Shown one piece after another: positions 40,259 through 47,662 of a stretch of 47,662 bases of DNA. Under the pieces are notes generated by a model that was not told the DNA's origin, ran no database searches, and saw nothing but the letters and a program-made list of their open reading frames with translations. Made by a program: the position numbers and the translations under genes. The number at the start of each line of letters is the position of its first letter. The stretch's first letter is position 1. Origin of the DNA: CAYVUV01 sp964455095 (GTDB lineage: Bacteria > Desulfobacterota > Binatia > HRBIN30 > CADEER01); contig CAYVUV010000215.1 of the NCBI GenBank assembly GCA_964455095.1, positions 1 to 47,662 of the forward strand. Reading direction: 5' to 3'.

Positions 40259-41482
40259 TCAGGCGATCGCTCCGGCGGCGCGCAGCTCGATGATCTGGTC
40301 CCAGTCCAGTCCGAGCTCCTGCAGGATCTCGTCGCCGTGCTCGTTGAAGAGCGGGGCGCGCGCGGTCGGCGTGGGTTGTTCGTCGAACTGGACCGGGCTG
40401 GCGCCGAGCTCGAAGGGCGTGCCGTCGGCGGTTTCGGTCGCCGCGAGGTAGCCCATGGCGCGCACTTGCGGGTCGGCCGCGACTTCGAGCGTGTTCTGCA
40501 CGGGCGCCCACTGGCCGCGCATGGTCTGGAAGCGCTGCGTCCACTCCGCCAGCGTCTTCGAACCAATCGCTTCGCGGATGATGTCGACGGCAGCGAGCGC
40601 ATTTTTGGCGAGATGCTCGGCGCTGTCGAAGCGCGGGTCGCGCGCCAGCTCGCTGCGCTCGATGTGATTGCAGAAATCGGCCCAGTAGCTGAAGGCCTGC
40701 AGCATGACGAACGAGACATAGCGGCCATCGCTGGTGCGATAGATGCCCACCAGCGGATTGGTGGCGGCCGCGTGGCCGCCGACTGGGGGCGATCCCTGGG
40801 GCGCGCCCGATTGCAGCGAGATCCCGATCGCCTGGCCGAGCGCCCAGACGCCCGTGCCGAGCAGCGAGACATCGACGACTGAGGGCTCGCCCGTGCGCTC
40901 GCGCTTGAGCAGTGCGCCGGCAATCCCGCCGGCGATCGTCATCGCGCCGATCGAATCGCCGTAGCCGGGACCGGGCTGGGTGATCAGGCCGGGCAATCCC
41001 TGCGGCGTGCAGCTCGCGGCGCTGCCGGCGCGGCACCAGAAGCTGGTGAAGTCGTAGCCGCCTTTGTCACCGTCGGGTCCGCGCGTGCCGAAAGCTGTTC
41101 CGCGCGTGTAGATGATCTGCGGGTTGTGCTGGCGCACGTCGGCGACGTCGATCTTGAGCTTGCGCAGCACGGGCGGCGTCTTGTTGGTGAGGAAGACGTC
41201 GGCGGTCGCGGCGAGTCGGTACACGAGCTCGAGTCCTTGTGGTGTCGAGAGGTCGATGCCGATGCTGCGCTTGCCGCGGTTGCTGTGCTCCATCAGCACG
41301 TGGACCTTCGTTGCGAAGGCAACAGCGCCCGTTTGCGCGATGCCGCGCATCGCATCACCGCGCTCGGCGTGCTCGACCTTGATCACGTCCGCGCCCCATT
41401 CGGCGAGGACCGCCGAGGCCGCCGGCACGAAGGTATGTTCGGCGACTTCGAGGATGCGGATGCCTTTCATTACGTCGAGCAT
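40259..41482 (-). CDS. CaiB/BaiF-type (class III) CoA-transferase
   Basis: A 407-residue class III CoA-transferase. The opening block is MKGIRILEVAEHTFVPAAS with GADVIKVEH, then RGKRSIGIDLSTPQG. Asp176 in YGDSIGAM is the expected catalytic aspartate that forms the acyl anhydride. The C-terminal part has RDPRFDSAEHLAKN. It activates an acid by CoA transfer without ATP. AAAGGGA precedes the ATG. It is the last gene in a minus-strand string with thiolase-like and DUF35 genes, suggesting entry of a pathway acid into CoA-thioester metabolism. Confidence 0.9.
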   Translation of the reverse strand: MLDVMKGIRILEVAEHTFVPAASAVLAEWGADVIKVEHAERGDAMRGIAQTGAVAFATKVHVLMEHSNRGKRSIGIDLSTPQGLELVYRLAATADVFLTNKTPPVLRKLKIDVADVRQHNPQIIYTRGTAFGTRGPDGDKGGYDFTSFWCRAGSAASCTPQGLPGLITQPGPGYGDSIGAMTIAGGIAGALLKRERTGEPSVVDVSLLGTGVWALGQAIGISLQSGAPQGSPPVGGHAAATNPLVGIYRTSDGRYVSFVMLQAFSYWADFCNHIERSELARDPRFDSAEHLAKNALAAVDIIREAIGSKTLAEWTQRFQTMRGQWAPVQNTLEVAADPQVRAMGYLAATETADGTPFELGASPVQFDEQPTPTARAPLFNEHGDEILQELGLDWDQIIELRAAGAIA

Positions 41483-41509
41483 GTGGGGTCCCTTTCAGCT
41501 GCGCCCAAT

Positions 41510-42652
41510 TCAGACGGAGAGGATCGATACGCCTGCGGTGCCGGGCGCGCCGTAGAGCTGCGTGTACCCGACCTTCGGGTTGCCGGGCACCTGGCGGTCC
41601 CCCGCTTGTCCCCGCAGCTGGAGGACCACCTCGTAGACCTGTCGCAGACCCGAGGCGCCGATCGGCTCGCCGTTCGCGAGGAGGCCGCCGTCGGTGTTGA
41701 CGGGCAGGCGACCGCTGATCTCGAGCGCTCCATCGGCGACGAGCGCCTCCTGGTCGCCGTCGGCGCAGAAGCCGTTCTCGGCAAGGTGGATGATCTCGGC
41801 CCCGGCGTCGGTGTCCTGCAGTTGGATGACATCGACGTCTTCGGGCCCGATCCCGGCCATCTCGAAGGCGGCGCGCGACGCGTCGACCGTCGGGCCCGAC
41901 GTCTCCTCCATCGGCAGCCACGGGCTGTGCACCTCGAACGCGCCGAGTCGTCGCGTGCGCACCGTAGTGGCGCGGAGGTAGATCGGCTTGTCGCTGTAGC
42001 GGTGCGCGTGCTCGGCCCGGCACAGCACCACTGCGGCGGCTCCTTCGTCGGGGCTGCAGAACATGTACTGCGTCAGCGGGTAGTTCAGCATCGGCGATGC
42101 GAGGATCTGCTCCTCGGAGAGCGGCTTGCGGCGAAACGCATTGGGATTCAACGCGCCGTTGCGGTAGCCCTTGGCCGCCACCTTGGCCAGCGTCGCGCGC
42201 GAGATCCCGTGCTCGCGCATGTATTTGTTGATCTTCATGCCGAAGAATTTGGTGGTGATGAAATGCCCGAGCTCGCCGTACCACGACGGGCACGCGTACT
42301 GGAGCGGATCGGCGCTGAACGCTCCCGGCAGGTGCTTGTCCATCCCGACGGCGATGCCCAGCTCGTGATCGCCGAGGCGAATCGTGTTCGCGGCGAGCGT
42401 CAGCGCGCTCGCCGCCGTGGCACACCCGTTGTAGACGTCGGTGAAGGGAATACCGGTGAGACCGAGCAGCGCCACCACGGCGTCGGGGTTATCGACTTCG
42501 TAGCTGCCGCCGAACGCGAATTGGATGTCGCGCCACTGAACGCCCGCGTCAGTGAGCGCGCGGCGGACCGCGATGGCTCCCATCTCAATGGCCGAGACGC
42601 CCGGGAAGCGCCCGAACGGATGCAACCCGACTCCAACGATCGCGACATCCAT
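41510..42652 (-). CDS. Thiolase-like (SCP-x/Ltp) protein with altered active site
   Basis: A 380-residue thiolase-fold protein of the lipid-transfer/SCP-x branch. The nucleophile is Cys77 in VYNGCATAAS. The second active-site block, normally GHPxGATG, reads GEPIGASG, so the catalytic His is replaced by Glu. The C-terminal Cys loop is replaced by LYGAPGTAGVS. The DUF35 gene lies 42 bases upstream on the same strand. Ltp2-type retro-aldolases also lack thiolase residues and need a DUF35 partner, so C-C cleavage of a beta-hydroxyacyl-CoA is a reasonable inference. Confidence 0.85.
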   Translation of the reverse strand: MDVAIVGVGLHPFGRFPGVSAIEMGAIAVRRALTDAGVQWRDIQFAFGGSYEVDNPDAVVALLGLTGIPFTDVYNGCATAASALTLAANTIRLGDHELGIAVGMDKHLPGAFSADPLQYACPSWYGELGHFITTKFFGMKINKYMREHGISRATLAKVAAKGYRNGALNPNAFRRKPLSEEQILASPMLNYPLTQYMFCSPDEGAAAVVLCRAEHAHRYSDKPIYLRATTVRTRRLGAFEVHSPWLPMEETSGPTVDASRAAFEMAGIGPEDVDVIQLQDTDAGAEIIHLAENGFCADGDQEALVADGALEISGRLPVNTDGGLLANGEPIGASGLRQVYEVVLQLRGQAGDRQVPGNPKVGYTQLYGAPGTAGVSILSV

Positions 42653-42694
42653 GTTGTGTCCTCCCTCTGCGGTGTACCGGCCGGCGTGGCGCGC

Positions 42695-43117
42695 TCAGCC
42701 GACGGGCCGGAACGCGAAGGTGACGACCTCGTTGCCCTTGTCGTCAGTGCGAAACGGGACGATGACGAGCTCCATGTCCATGCCCTCCGCCAGCCGCTCG
42801 GGGTTGGCCTCGGTCAGGCGTGCCTCGACCTTGACCTCGCCCGGGAGCTCGACGTAGCCGATGCCGTACGGGACGAACGCTTCACCAATCGGACCGGCAT
42901 ACGGAGGCGATGGAGGTGGGAAATGCTGCGTCGTCCAGGCCCACAACCGCCCCCGGCGCGCGAGCAGCTGCTCGCACATGTCTGTCGACGCGCAACGCGC
43001 GCAGGAGTCCTGCGATGGGAAGGTGATGATCCCGCACGCACTGCAGCGGCTCCCGATCAACTGAGGCTTCTCGGCGGGCCACGTGAAGATGCCCGGGGCC
43101 ACGGGCACTTGGGCCAT
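42695..43117 (-). CDS. DUF35/OB-fold zinc-ribbon protein (thiolase partner)
   Basis: A 140-residue protein with an N-terminal rubredoxin-like zinc ribbon, Cys25-x2-Cys28 and Cys39-x2-Cys42. A C-terminal OB-fold (GRLWAWTTQHFPPP, GIGYVELPGEVKVEARL) follows. DUF35 proteins bind acyl-CoA and form complexes with thiolase-like enzymes, as in ChsH2-Ltp2 and HMG-CoA synthase systems. ATG 43117 has GGAGG upstream and overlaps the mini-ORF stop (TGATG). Confidence 0.88.
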   Translation of the reverse strand: MAQVPVAPGIFTWPAEKPQLIGSRCSACGIITFPSQDSCARCASTDMCEQLLARRGRLWAWTTQHFPPPSPPYAGPIGEAFVPYGIGYVELPGEVKVEARLTEANPERLAEGMDMELVIVPFRTDDKGNEVVTFAFRPVG

Positions 43118-43197
43118 CAACGCCTCCAGCCGGTCATGTCGAGGATCTGCATAGCCGGGGCATCGACGCTGACCACGATCAACTCGTCCATCCTCAT
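43117..43197 (-). CDS. 26-residue mini-ORF, translationally coupled (amidohydrolase relic?)
   Basis: A small frame starting with ATG overlapping the TetR stop (ATGA) and ending in a TGATG overlap with the DUF35 start. A GGAGAG ribosome site is present. It encodes MRMDELIVVSVDAPAMQ and ends in a basic GWRR. The first 12 residues resemble the start of amidohydrolase-2 proteins (MRMxDxxxVSVD), so it may be the stump of a deleted gene retained as a coupling cistron. It could also be a random short frame. Confidence 0.4.
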   Translation of the reverse strand: MRMDELIVVSVDAPAMQILDMTGWRR

Positions 43198-43868
43198 GAC
43201 CTTACTCTCCTCAGGGGTTTCTTGCGGCCGTTCTCGTTGATGCCGAGCGCGTGGCGGGCCAGATGCAGGATCTCACGCTTGTGTAGTTCCACCTCGGACT
43301 CGCTCGAGGGATCGAACGGGACGTCGGGCGTGAGCGACGGCATGGCAGCGAAGTGGAAGACCGTGGTCGCGCCCATCAAGCTGATGAGGCGGTGCGGGTC
43401 GATCACCGGCTTGAATTCGCCGGAGGCGACGCCCTCGTCGATCAACGCGCGGAACAACTCGACCGGCGCGCCGCCCGCGCGCATCAGCGGCGAGGCCACG
43501 CCCTTTTGAGCGTTGGCGGCTTCGCGCAGGATCAGGCGCGCGATGGCTGGCCGCCGCGCCACGTAGTCGATCCAGCCGCTCATAGCGGCCTCGATCCGTT
43601 CGGCCGCGCTGCCCGTCATGGGCAGGACGCGCTGCGCGCCGCCGAAGATCTCGTCGAGCATCGCCGCATAGAGCTCGTGCTTGTCGGTGAAGTGGTAGAA
43701 GATCGCCGCACGACGGATGCCGACGTCTGACGCAATGTCCTCGAGGCGTGCGGCCTCGAAGCCGCGCTCCGCGAAATGCCGCTCCGCGGCGGCGAGGATC
43801 GCCGCGCGGGTCTCCTCGCCGCTGCTGCGTCGGCGCGGGACATCGATGGAGGCTGGCTTCGAGGTCAA
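43194..43868 (-). CDS. TetR/AcrR-family transcriptional regulator
   Basis: The HTH is near the N-terminus (RLEDIASDVGIRRAAIFYHF then TDKHELYAAML), followed by a normal-length effector domain ending GRKKPLRRVRS. The start is uncertain: no in-frame ATG lies close to the HTH. A TTG at 43868 leaves the palindromic operator outside the gene, while an open frame continues to 43919. It is divergent from the amidohydrolase gene and heads the mini-ORF/DUF35/thiolase/CoA-transferase string. It probably represses both directions through the operator at 43885. Confidence 0.85.
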   Translation of the reverse strand: MTSKPASIDVPRRRSSGEETRAAILAAAERHFAERGFEAARLEDIASDVGIRRAAIFYHFTDKHELYAAMLDEIFGGAQRVLPMTGSAAERIEAAMSGWIDYVARRPAIARLILREAANAQKGVASPLMRAGGAPVELFRALIDEGVASGEFKPVIDPHRLISLMGATTVFHFAAMPSLTPDVPFDPSSESEVELHKREILHLARHALGINENGRKKPLRRVRS

Positions 43869-43884
43869 GGTGTTTGCTAGGTTA

Positions 43885-43900
43885 CTTACTCGACAGTAAG
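43885..43900. promoter_or_regulatory. TetR-type operator palindrome
   Basis: CTTACT-CGAC-AGTAAG, perfect 6-bp arms with a 4-base spacer, between the divergent TetR and amidohydrolase genes. The shape is typical of TetR/AcrR operators. It is unrelated to the TGAGAATG sites. Confidence 0.6.
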
Positions 43901-43948
43901 ATGCAAGCCGTTCCAACAACCCGACCCATCGATCAGAGGAGTTTACGG

Positions 43949-45085
43949 ATGAAGCGAGAGTACAGGATCATTTCGGCCGATTCGCACACGCTCGAGCCCC
44001 CCGATCTGTGGGAGGAGTGGCTCGAGAAGAAGTACCAGGGCACGGCACCGAAGCTCGTCGAGGACAAGGACGGCGGCCATGCCTGGATATACATGGGCGC
44101 GGCCACGGCCGAACCGCTTGGCCTGGTCTCGTGCGTCGGGACACGGCCCGAGGACCTCAAGTGGACGGGCGCGCGCTACGGCGCGCCGACAAACAACCTC
44201 CAGCGCGAGATTCATCCGGGTTGCTATCGCGGCGAGAAACGTCTCGAGATCCTCGACGAGGATGGGGTCGACGCGGAGATTCTCTACCCGCCGCAGCGCG
44301 CGATGCTGACGTTCATGAAGCAGCAGGACAAAGAGGCGCACCTGGCCGGCATCCGCGCCTACAACCGCTGGCTGAAGGACGGTTTCTGCGCCCCCGATCC
44401 CGACCGGTTGATCGGGATCTTCCAGACCCCGAACGTGGGCATCGAAACGTCGGTGGCCGAGCTCAAGCGCGCGAAACAGGAAGGCTACAAGGGAGTCGCG
44501 CTTTCCGCCTGGCCGTCGGGCGGAGATGATCTTCGGGCCGACGACGACCCGTTCTGGGCGACCGCAGCCGACCTCGACATGCCCGTCTCGATCCACCTCC
44601 TGCTCGCGGCGCAGACGCAGAAGATGGGAGCGACCAACAAGGGTTCGGTTGCCATCGGCGCATCGGCGTTCATGTACACCATGCCGATCATGGTCGAGAT
44701 GATCTTCCAGGGCGTCTTCGATCGGTTCCCCAAGCTCCGACTCGGCCTCATCGAGGTCGGCGCCGGTTGGATTCCGCACTTCCTCGAAATGATGGACGAT
44801 CGCTACTGGCGCAACCGACACTGGACCAACACCAAGGTCAAGAAGGTTCCCAGTCAGTACTTCCACGACCACATGCTCGCGACCTTCATCGTCGATCACA
44901 ACGGTGTCTCGGTGCGCCATCAGGTGGGTCTCAACAACTTGAGCTGGTCGACGGATTTCCCGCACCACGGCAACGACTGGCCGTATTCGCGCAAGGTGAT
45001 CGACGAGCTGTTCGTGAACGTGCCGGAAGACGAGCGGCGCAAGATCATCTGTGAGAACGCGGCCCGCTTCTGGAACCTGGGCTGA
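43949..45085 (+). CDS. Amidohydrolase 2 family metal-dependent hydrolase/decarboxylase
   Basis: A 378-residue TIM-barrel protein. It has the N-terminal metal motif region SADSHTLEPPDLW (DxH), VDAEILYPPQRAM, a central SIHLLLAA His, the IEVGAGWIPHFLEMMDDRY block and the C-terminal STDFPHHGNDWPYS. This is the amidohydrolase-2 (ACMSD-like) branch common in degradation clusters, where hydrolysis or decarboxylation of ring-cleavage products is typical. It lies downstream of the TetR-type operator, and an SDR follows after 28 bases. Substrate unknown. Confidence 0.88.
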   Translation: MKREYRIISADSHTLEPPDLWEEWLEKKYQGTAPKLVEDKDGGHAWIYMGAATAEPLGLVSCVGTRPEDLKWTGARYGAPTNNLQREIHPGCYRGEKRLEILDEDGVDAEILYPPQRAMLTFMKQQDKEAHLAGIRAYNRWLKDGFCAPDPDRLIGIFQTPNVGIETSVAELKRAKQEGYKGVALSAWPSGGDDLRADDDPFWATAADLDMPVSIHLLLAAQTQKMGATNKGSVAIGASAFMYTMPIMVEMIFQGVFDRFPKLRLGLIEVGAGWIPHFLEMMDDRYWRNRHWTNTKVKKVPSQYFHDHMLATFIVDHNGVSVRHQVGLNNLSWSTDFPHHGNDWPYSRKVIDELFVNVPEDERRKIICENAARFWNLG

Positions 45086-45113
45086 CGAAGCCACTGCGGC
45101 CAGGAGCGCGGAA

Positions 45114-45872
45114 ATGTTGAAGACGGTGGTGGTCGGTGCGTCCACGGGCTTGGGCCGCTGCATCGGGATCGGCCTCGCGCAGCGCGGCGCGCGGGTGGCG
45201 ATGATGGCGCGGCGCAAGGACAAGCTCGACGATGCGGCTCGAGAGGCCGGCGAGGGGACGTTGGCCATCGCCTGTGACGTCACCGACGAGGCGTCGTGCC
45301 GTGTCGCGATCGACGCAGCAGCCAAGGGTCTTGGCGGCATCGACGCCGTCATCTACGCGGCCGCGATCGGCCCACTGGTGATGCTCGAGAACGCCGACGC
45401 AGCGACGTGGCGGAGGACGTTCGACACCAACGTCATCGGTGCATCGCTCATCACCGCGGCGGCCCTGCCGCACCTGACAGCCTCGGCTGGGACCGCGCTG
45501 TACCTCTCGACCACAGGCTCGTCGTACACGCCGCCGTGGGCCGGGCTGGCCGTGTATCAGGTCTCCAAGGCGGCGCTCGACCGGCTCGTCGACGCCTGGC
45601 GCATCGAGCACCCCGGCATCGGCTTCACGCGCGTCACCCTCGGCGAGTGTCCCGGCGGTGAGGGCGACGCGCAGACCCATTTCAACAAGGACTGGAACGG
45701 CGAGCTTACCGGCGAGCTGATGCCAAATTGGTTCGCCCGGGGTTACCTCTCCGGAGCGATGATAGACATTGCGCACCTGCTCACCACGCTGGACTCCTTG
45801 CTCCGCGGCGGCGCGTCACTGCAGGTCCCGTCGATCACGGTGATCCCGCGCCCGACGCCGCCGCAGCTCTGA
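45114..45872 (+). CDS. SDR family oxidoreductase
   Basis: A 252-residue SDR. GASTGLGR is at about 8-15, AAAIG replaces the usual NAG, the Ser region is LSTTGSS and YQVSK gives Tyr and Lys. An Arg-rich segment after the second strand (MMARRKDK) suggests NADP use. AGGAG precedes the ATG. It is probably co-transcribed with the amidohydrolase gene. It ends before a large inverted repeat and a convergent SDR gene. Confidence 0.87.
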   Translation: MLKTVVVGASTGLGRCIGIGLAQRGARVAMMARRKDKLDDAAREAGEGTLAIACDVTDEASCRVAIDAAAKGLGGIDAVIYAAAIGPLVMLENADAATWRRTFDTNVIGASLITAAALPHLTASAGTALYLSTTGSSYTPPWAGLAVYQVSKAALDRLVDAWRIEHPGIGFTRVTLGECPGGEGDAQTHFNKDWNGELTGELMPNWFARGYLSGAMIDIAHLLTTLDSLLRGGASLQVPSITVIPRPTPPQL

Positions 45873-45885
45873 TCCTCACGCGCCC

Positions 45886-45961
45886 GAGCGGGGTGACGGG
45901 GTCGACACCGTGGCAGGTGACGGTCGCGAGCGAGGGTGTCCGCTCGGCCGTCACACCGCTC
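45886..45961. terminator. Long inverted repeat between convergent SDR genes
   Basis: GAGCGGGGTGACGG (45886-45899) and CCGTCACACCGCTC (45948-45961) pair at 13 of 14 positions. A second GGTGACGG at about 45915 offers an alternative, shorter stem. The location between two convergent stops suits a bidirectional terminator, but there is no T-tract. Confidence 0.4.
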
Positions 45962-45967
45962 GCGTGG

Positions 45968-46735
45968 TCACTTGGGCGCGAAGCGCTGGCCGGCGTCGAG
46001 GCGCAGTGTAAACCCGTTCATCATCGGGTTCTCGAAGAGCGCCTTGGCCATGTGCGCGTACTCCTCGGGACGCCCCATCCGCTTGGGGAAGGCCGCGTCC
46101 TTGATGAGCCCCTCCTCCATCTCCTTCGGGATGCCTTGTGTCAGCCCGGTCTGGAACAAGCTCGGCGCAATCGTCACCACTCGGATGCCGAGGCTGCCCA
46201 GGTCGCGCGCCATGGTGAGGGTCATTCCGGCGATGCCGGCCTTGGCGGCGCTGTAGGCGACCTGGCCGATCTGACCCTCGAAGGCGGCGATGGAGGCCGT
46301 CATCAGGATCACCCCACGCTCGCCATTCTCGTCGGGTTCGTTCCGGCTCATGCGATCGGCTTGCAGCCGTGCGACGTTGAAGCTCGCGACCAGGTTGAGG
46401 TCGATCACGGCGCGAAAGGCGTCGAGCGGATGCGCTCCCTGCTTCGTGAGCGTCCGCATTGCGATGCCGCCGCCAGCCGTGTTGACGCCGAAGTGAATGG
46501 CACCGAGATCATCGGCGGCACGCGTGATCGCGGCTTCAGTCCCGGTAAAGTCGGTGACGTCGCAGGGGTAGAAACGGGTGCCGCCGCCGATCGCGGCCGC
46601 CACCTCTTCGCCCTTTGAGCTCGCTCGGTCGAGGATTGCGACGCGCGCGCCGTCCCGCACCAACATCTCGGCGGTCGCCCGAGCCATGCCCGAGGCGCCG
46701 CCGACCACGATTGCTGTCTTCCCGCTGATCTGCAT
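45968..46735 (-). CDS. SDR family oxidoreductase (HSD10-like)
   Basis: A 255-residue SDR. The cofactor motif is GGASGMAR and the NAD-specifying Asp is in VAILDR. NTAGGG replaces NNAG, and YSAAKAG is the catalytic motif. The C-terminus QTGLTQGIPKEMEEG and FPKRMGRPEEYAHM resembles 3-hydroxyacyl-CoA dehydrogenase type 2 (HSD10) proteins, so oxidation of a 3-hydroxyacyl-CoA or hydroxysteroid is likely. The next gene upstream on the same strand, after 108 bases, is another SDR. Confidence 0.88.
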   Translation of the reverse strand: MQISGKTAIVVGGASGMARATAEMLVRDGARVAILDRASSKGEEVAAAIGGGTRFYPCDVTDFTGTEAAITRAADDLGAIHFGVNTAGGGIAMRTLTKQGAHPLDAFRAVIDLNLVASFNVARLQADRMSRNEPDENGERGVILMTASIAAFEGQIGQVAYSAAKAGIAGMTLTMARDLGSLGIRVVTIAPSLFQTGLTQGIPKEMEEGLIKDAAFPKRMGRPEEYAHMAKALFENPMMNGFTLRLDAGQRFAPK

Positions 46736-46843
46736 TGTCGTCTCCTCGCTGGTGCCATGGCCGCCAATGGGCCGATGGCCATTTCCGTCGCTGTGATTCC
46801 TGGAAGCCCCTGCGTCGCACCACTGCCGTGTCGCAGCCGTTCC

Positions 46844-47650
46844 TCACGCTCCCTGGGTCGGGGCGAACGACCCGGTGATTGCGGAGCTGAGCCAGCCGGC
46901 GTCGGCGAGCATCGTGATCCCGGTGATCGCCGCCGCGGCATCACTGCACAGGAAGACGAGCGGATACGCCTGCTCCATCGGCGTGAACGGCTTGATCCCG
47001 GCCTCCTCGCGGTAGTCGGCTCCGAAGCCCAACCACAGCTCTTTGTTTTCCTGGGCGAGCGGCGTGTCGGTCGGGCCCGGACAGATGGCATTGATCCGGA
47101 TCCCCTGCTTGAGCAGCGGGAACGCCTGGCGGGCGACATACGCGCAGATCGCCTGCTTGGTCGAGATGTAGTTGCAGGTCTCGCGCTCCTCGAACCACCG
47201 GACCGCCGTGTCGAAATCCGGCGTGTCGAGCAGCTCCGAGAGCTGCGCCATGTTCATTTCCCAGCCGATGAACCCGGCACTCGACGAGATGAAGCAAATC
47301 GCGCTGCCGCGGCGCAGCATCTGCTTGGACAGCATGCGGTCGATCAGGTGCCGGTGACCGACGAAGTTGATCCGCTCGATGCCAGGCGTACCGTCTGCGA
47401 CGCCGGCGCAGGAAAAGAGCGCATCGACCGGTCCGGCACAGGCGTCGACGGCGGCGTCGATGGACGCGCGCTCGGCCAGGTTCACGCGGATCGCGGTGAC
47501 CCCCGGCCGCTTGATTTCGGCAAAGTCCATGATGACGACATCGGCGCCGGCGCTCTGCGCGAGCTCTGCGGCGGCCGCGCCCATGCCAGTGGCGCCGCCG
47601 ACTACCACGACTCGCTTGCCGTCATATCGAAATGCGTCGAAGAGGCTCAC
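46844..47650 (-). CDS. 3-alpha-hydroxysteroid dehydrogenase/carbonyl reductase-like SDR
   Basis: A 268-residue SDR. GGATGMG is near residues 18-24, CAGVADG follows the fourth strand, and SSSAGF precedes an insertion of about 28 residues before YISTK. That insertion and the C-terminal LADAGWLSS resemble the 3-alpha-HSD/carbonyl reductase family of Comamonas. The start is GTG with GGAGACC upstream; only 12 bases of upstream sequence lie in the window. Action on a steroid-like ketone is a family-based inference. Confidence 0.85.
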   Translation of the reverse strand: MSLFDAFRYDGKRVVVVGGATGMGAAAAELAQSAGADVVIMDFAEIKRPGVTAIRVNLAERASIDAAVDACAGPVDALFSCAGVADGTPGIERINFVGHRHLIDRMLSKQMLRRGSAICFISSSAGFIGWEMNMAQLSELLDTPDFDTAVRWFEERETCNYISTKQAICAYVARQAFPLLKQGIRINAICPGPTDTPLAQENKELWLGFGADYREEAGIKPFTPMEQAYPLVFLCSDAAAAITGITMLADAGWLSSAITGSFAPTQGA

Positions 47651-47662
47651 GTTATGGTCTCC

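Noticed and set aside
41126..43240. Very long open frame (over 700 codons) on the plus strand
   Set aside because: It is antisense to the CoA-transferase, thiolase-like and DUF35 genes. High GC suppresses stops, and the translation is Arg/Gly/Val-rich with no domain.
1..47662. CRISPR arrays, tRNA/rRNA genes, transposases, integrases or attachment sites
   Set aside because: No regularly spaced repeats, cloverleaf-like sequences or recombinase motifs were noticed. The only repeats are gene relics and short operator-like elements.

Overview
This is a 47.7 kb, high-GC, gene-dense stretch of bacterial chromosome devoted almost entirely to catabolism of a hydrophobic, probably alicyclic (steroid- or terpenoid-like) substrate. 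No rRNA, tRNA, insertion sequence, prophage or CRISPR array was seen. A DUF1329 protein with a signal peptide, common in diderm bacteria, occurs beside a luciferase-like (possibly F420-dependent) oxidoreductase, steroid-type paired acyl-CoA dehydrogenases and AveC-like membrane proteins. Together they suggest an uncultivated Gram-negative lineage such as Candidatus Binatota rather than a mycobacterium. That placement is inference.

Layout. 1-12.5 kb (+): a truncated SDR, a tandem-domain TetR regulator, a VWA protein, a MoxR-type AAA ATPase, a periplasmic-binding-fold protein without a signal peptide and a first AveC-like membrane protein; then an SDR, an aldehyde dehydrogenase, a 40-residue membrane peptide, a second AveC-like protein, a P450 and an SDR. 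12.6-17.1 kb: DUF1330 and a heme-oxygenase-fold protein, divergent from an acyl-CoA dehydrogenase pair, then two tandem small secreted proteins. 17.1-22.4 kb (-): a 6-oxocamphor-hydrolase-like crotonase, a second P450 bracketed by gene relics, an enoyl-CoA hydratase and a second acyl-CoA dehydrogenase pair. 22.4-29 kb: a KshB-like reductase, an LLM oxidoreductase, two TetR regulators, SRPBCC and DHDPR-like proteins and DUF1329. 29-32.8 kb (-): Rieske operon 1 (SDR, Rieske oxygenase, 111-residue partner, NTF2-like protein) and a TetR. 32.9-37.6 kb (+): a third AveC-like protein with its own MoxR and VWA genes, then an epimerase-like SDR. 37.7-40.2 kb (+): Rieske operon 2 (Rieske oxygenase, 111-residue partner, second 6-oxocamphor-hydrolase-like protein). 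40.3-47.7 kb: CoA-transferase, thiolase-like, DUF35, a mini-ORF, TetR, amidohydrolase and three SDRs.

How it may work together (inference): the P450s and Rieske oxygenases hydroxylate the substrate, with the KshB-like reductase supplying electrons. SDRs and the aldehyde dehydrogenase oxidise alcohols and aldehydes. The CoA-transferase activates acids. The paired acyl-CoA dehydrogenases, the enoyl-CoA hydratase and the thiolase/DUF35 pair shorten chains, and the oxocamphor-hydrolase-like crotonases open beta-diketone rings. An imperfect palindrome, TGAGAATGnnATTnCCnG, recurs in five intergenic regions, including both Rieske operons, and suggests a shared TetR-type regulon.

The best candidate for an undescribed system is the AveC-like membrane protein + MoxR AAA ATPase + VWA protein module. 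It occurs twice with opposite gene order, and no known client of such ATPase/VWA pairs (Rubisco, nitric oxide reductase, methanol dehydrogenase, gas vesicles) is present.
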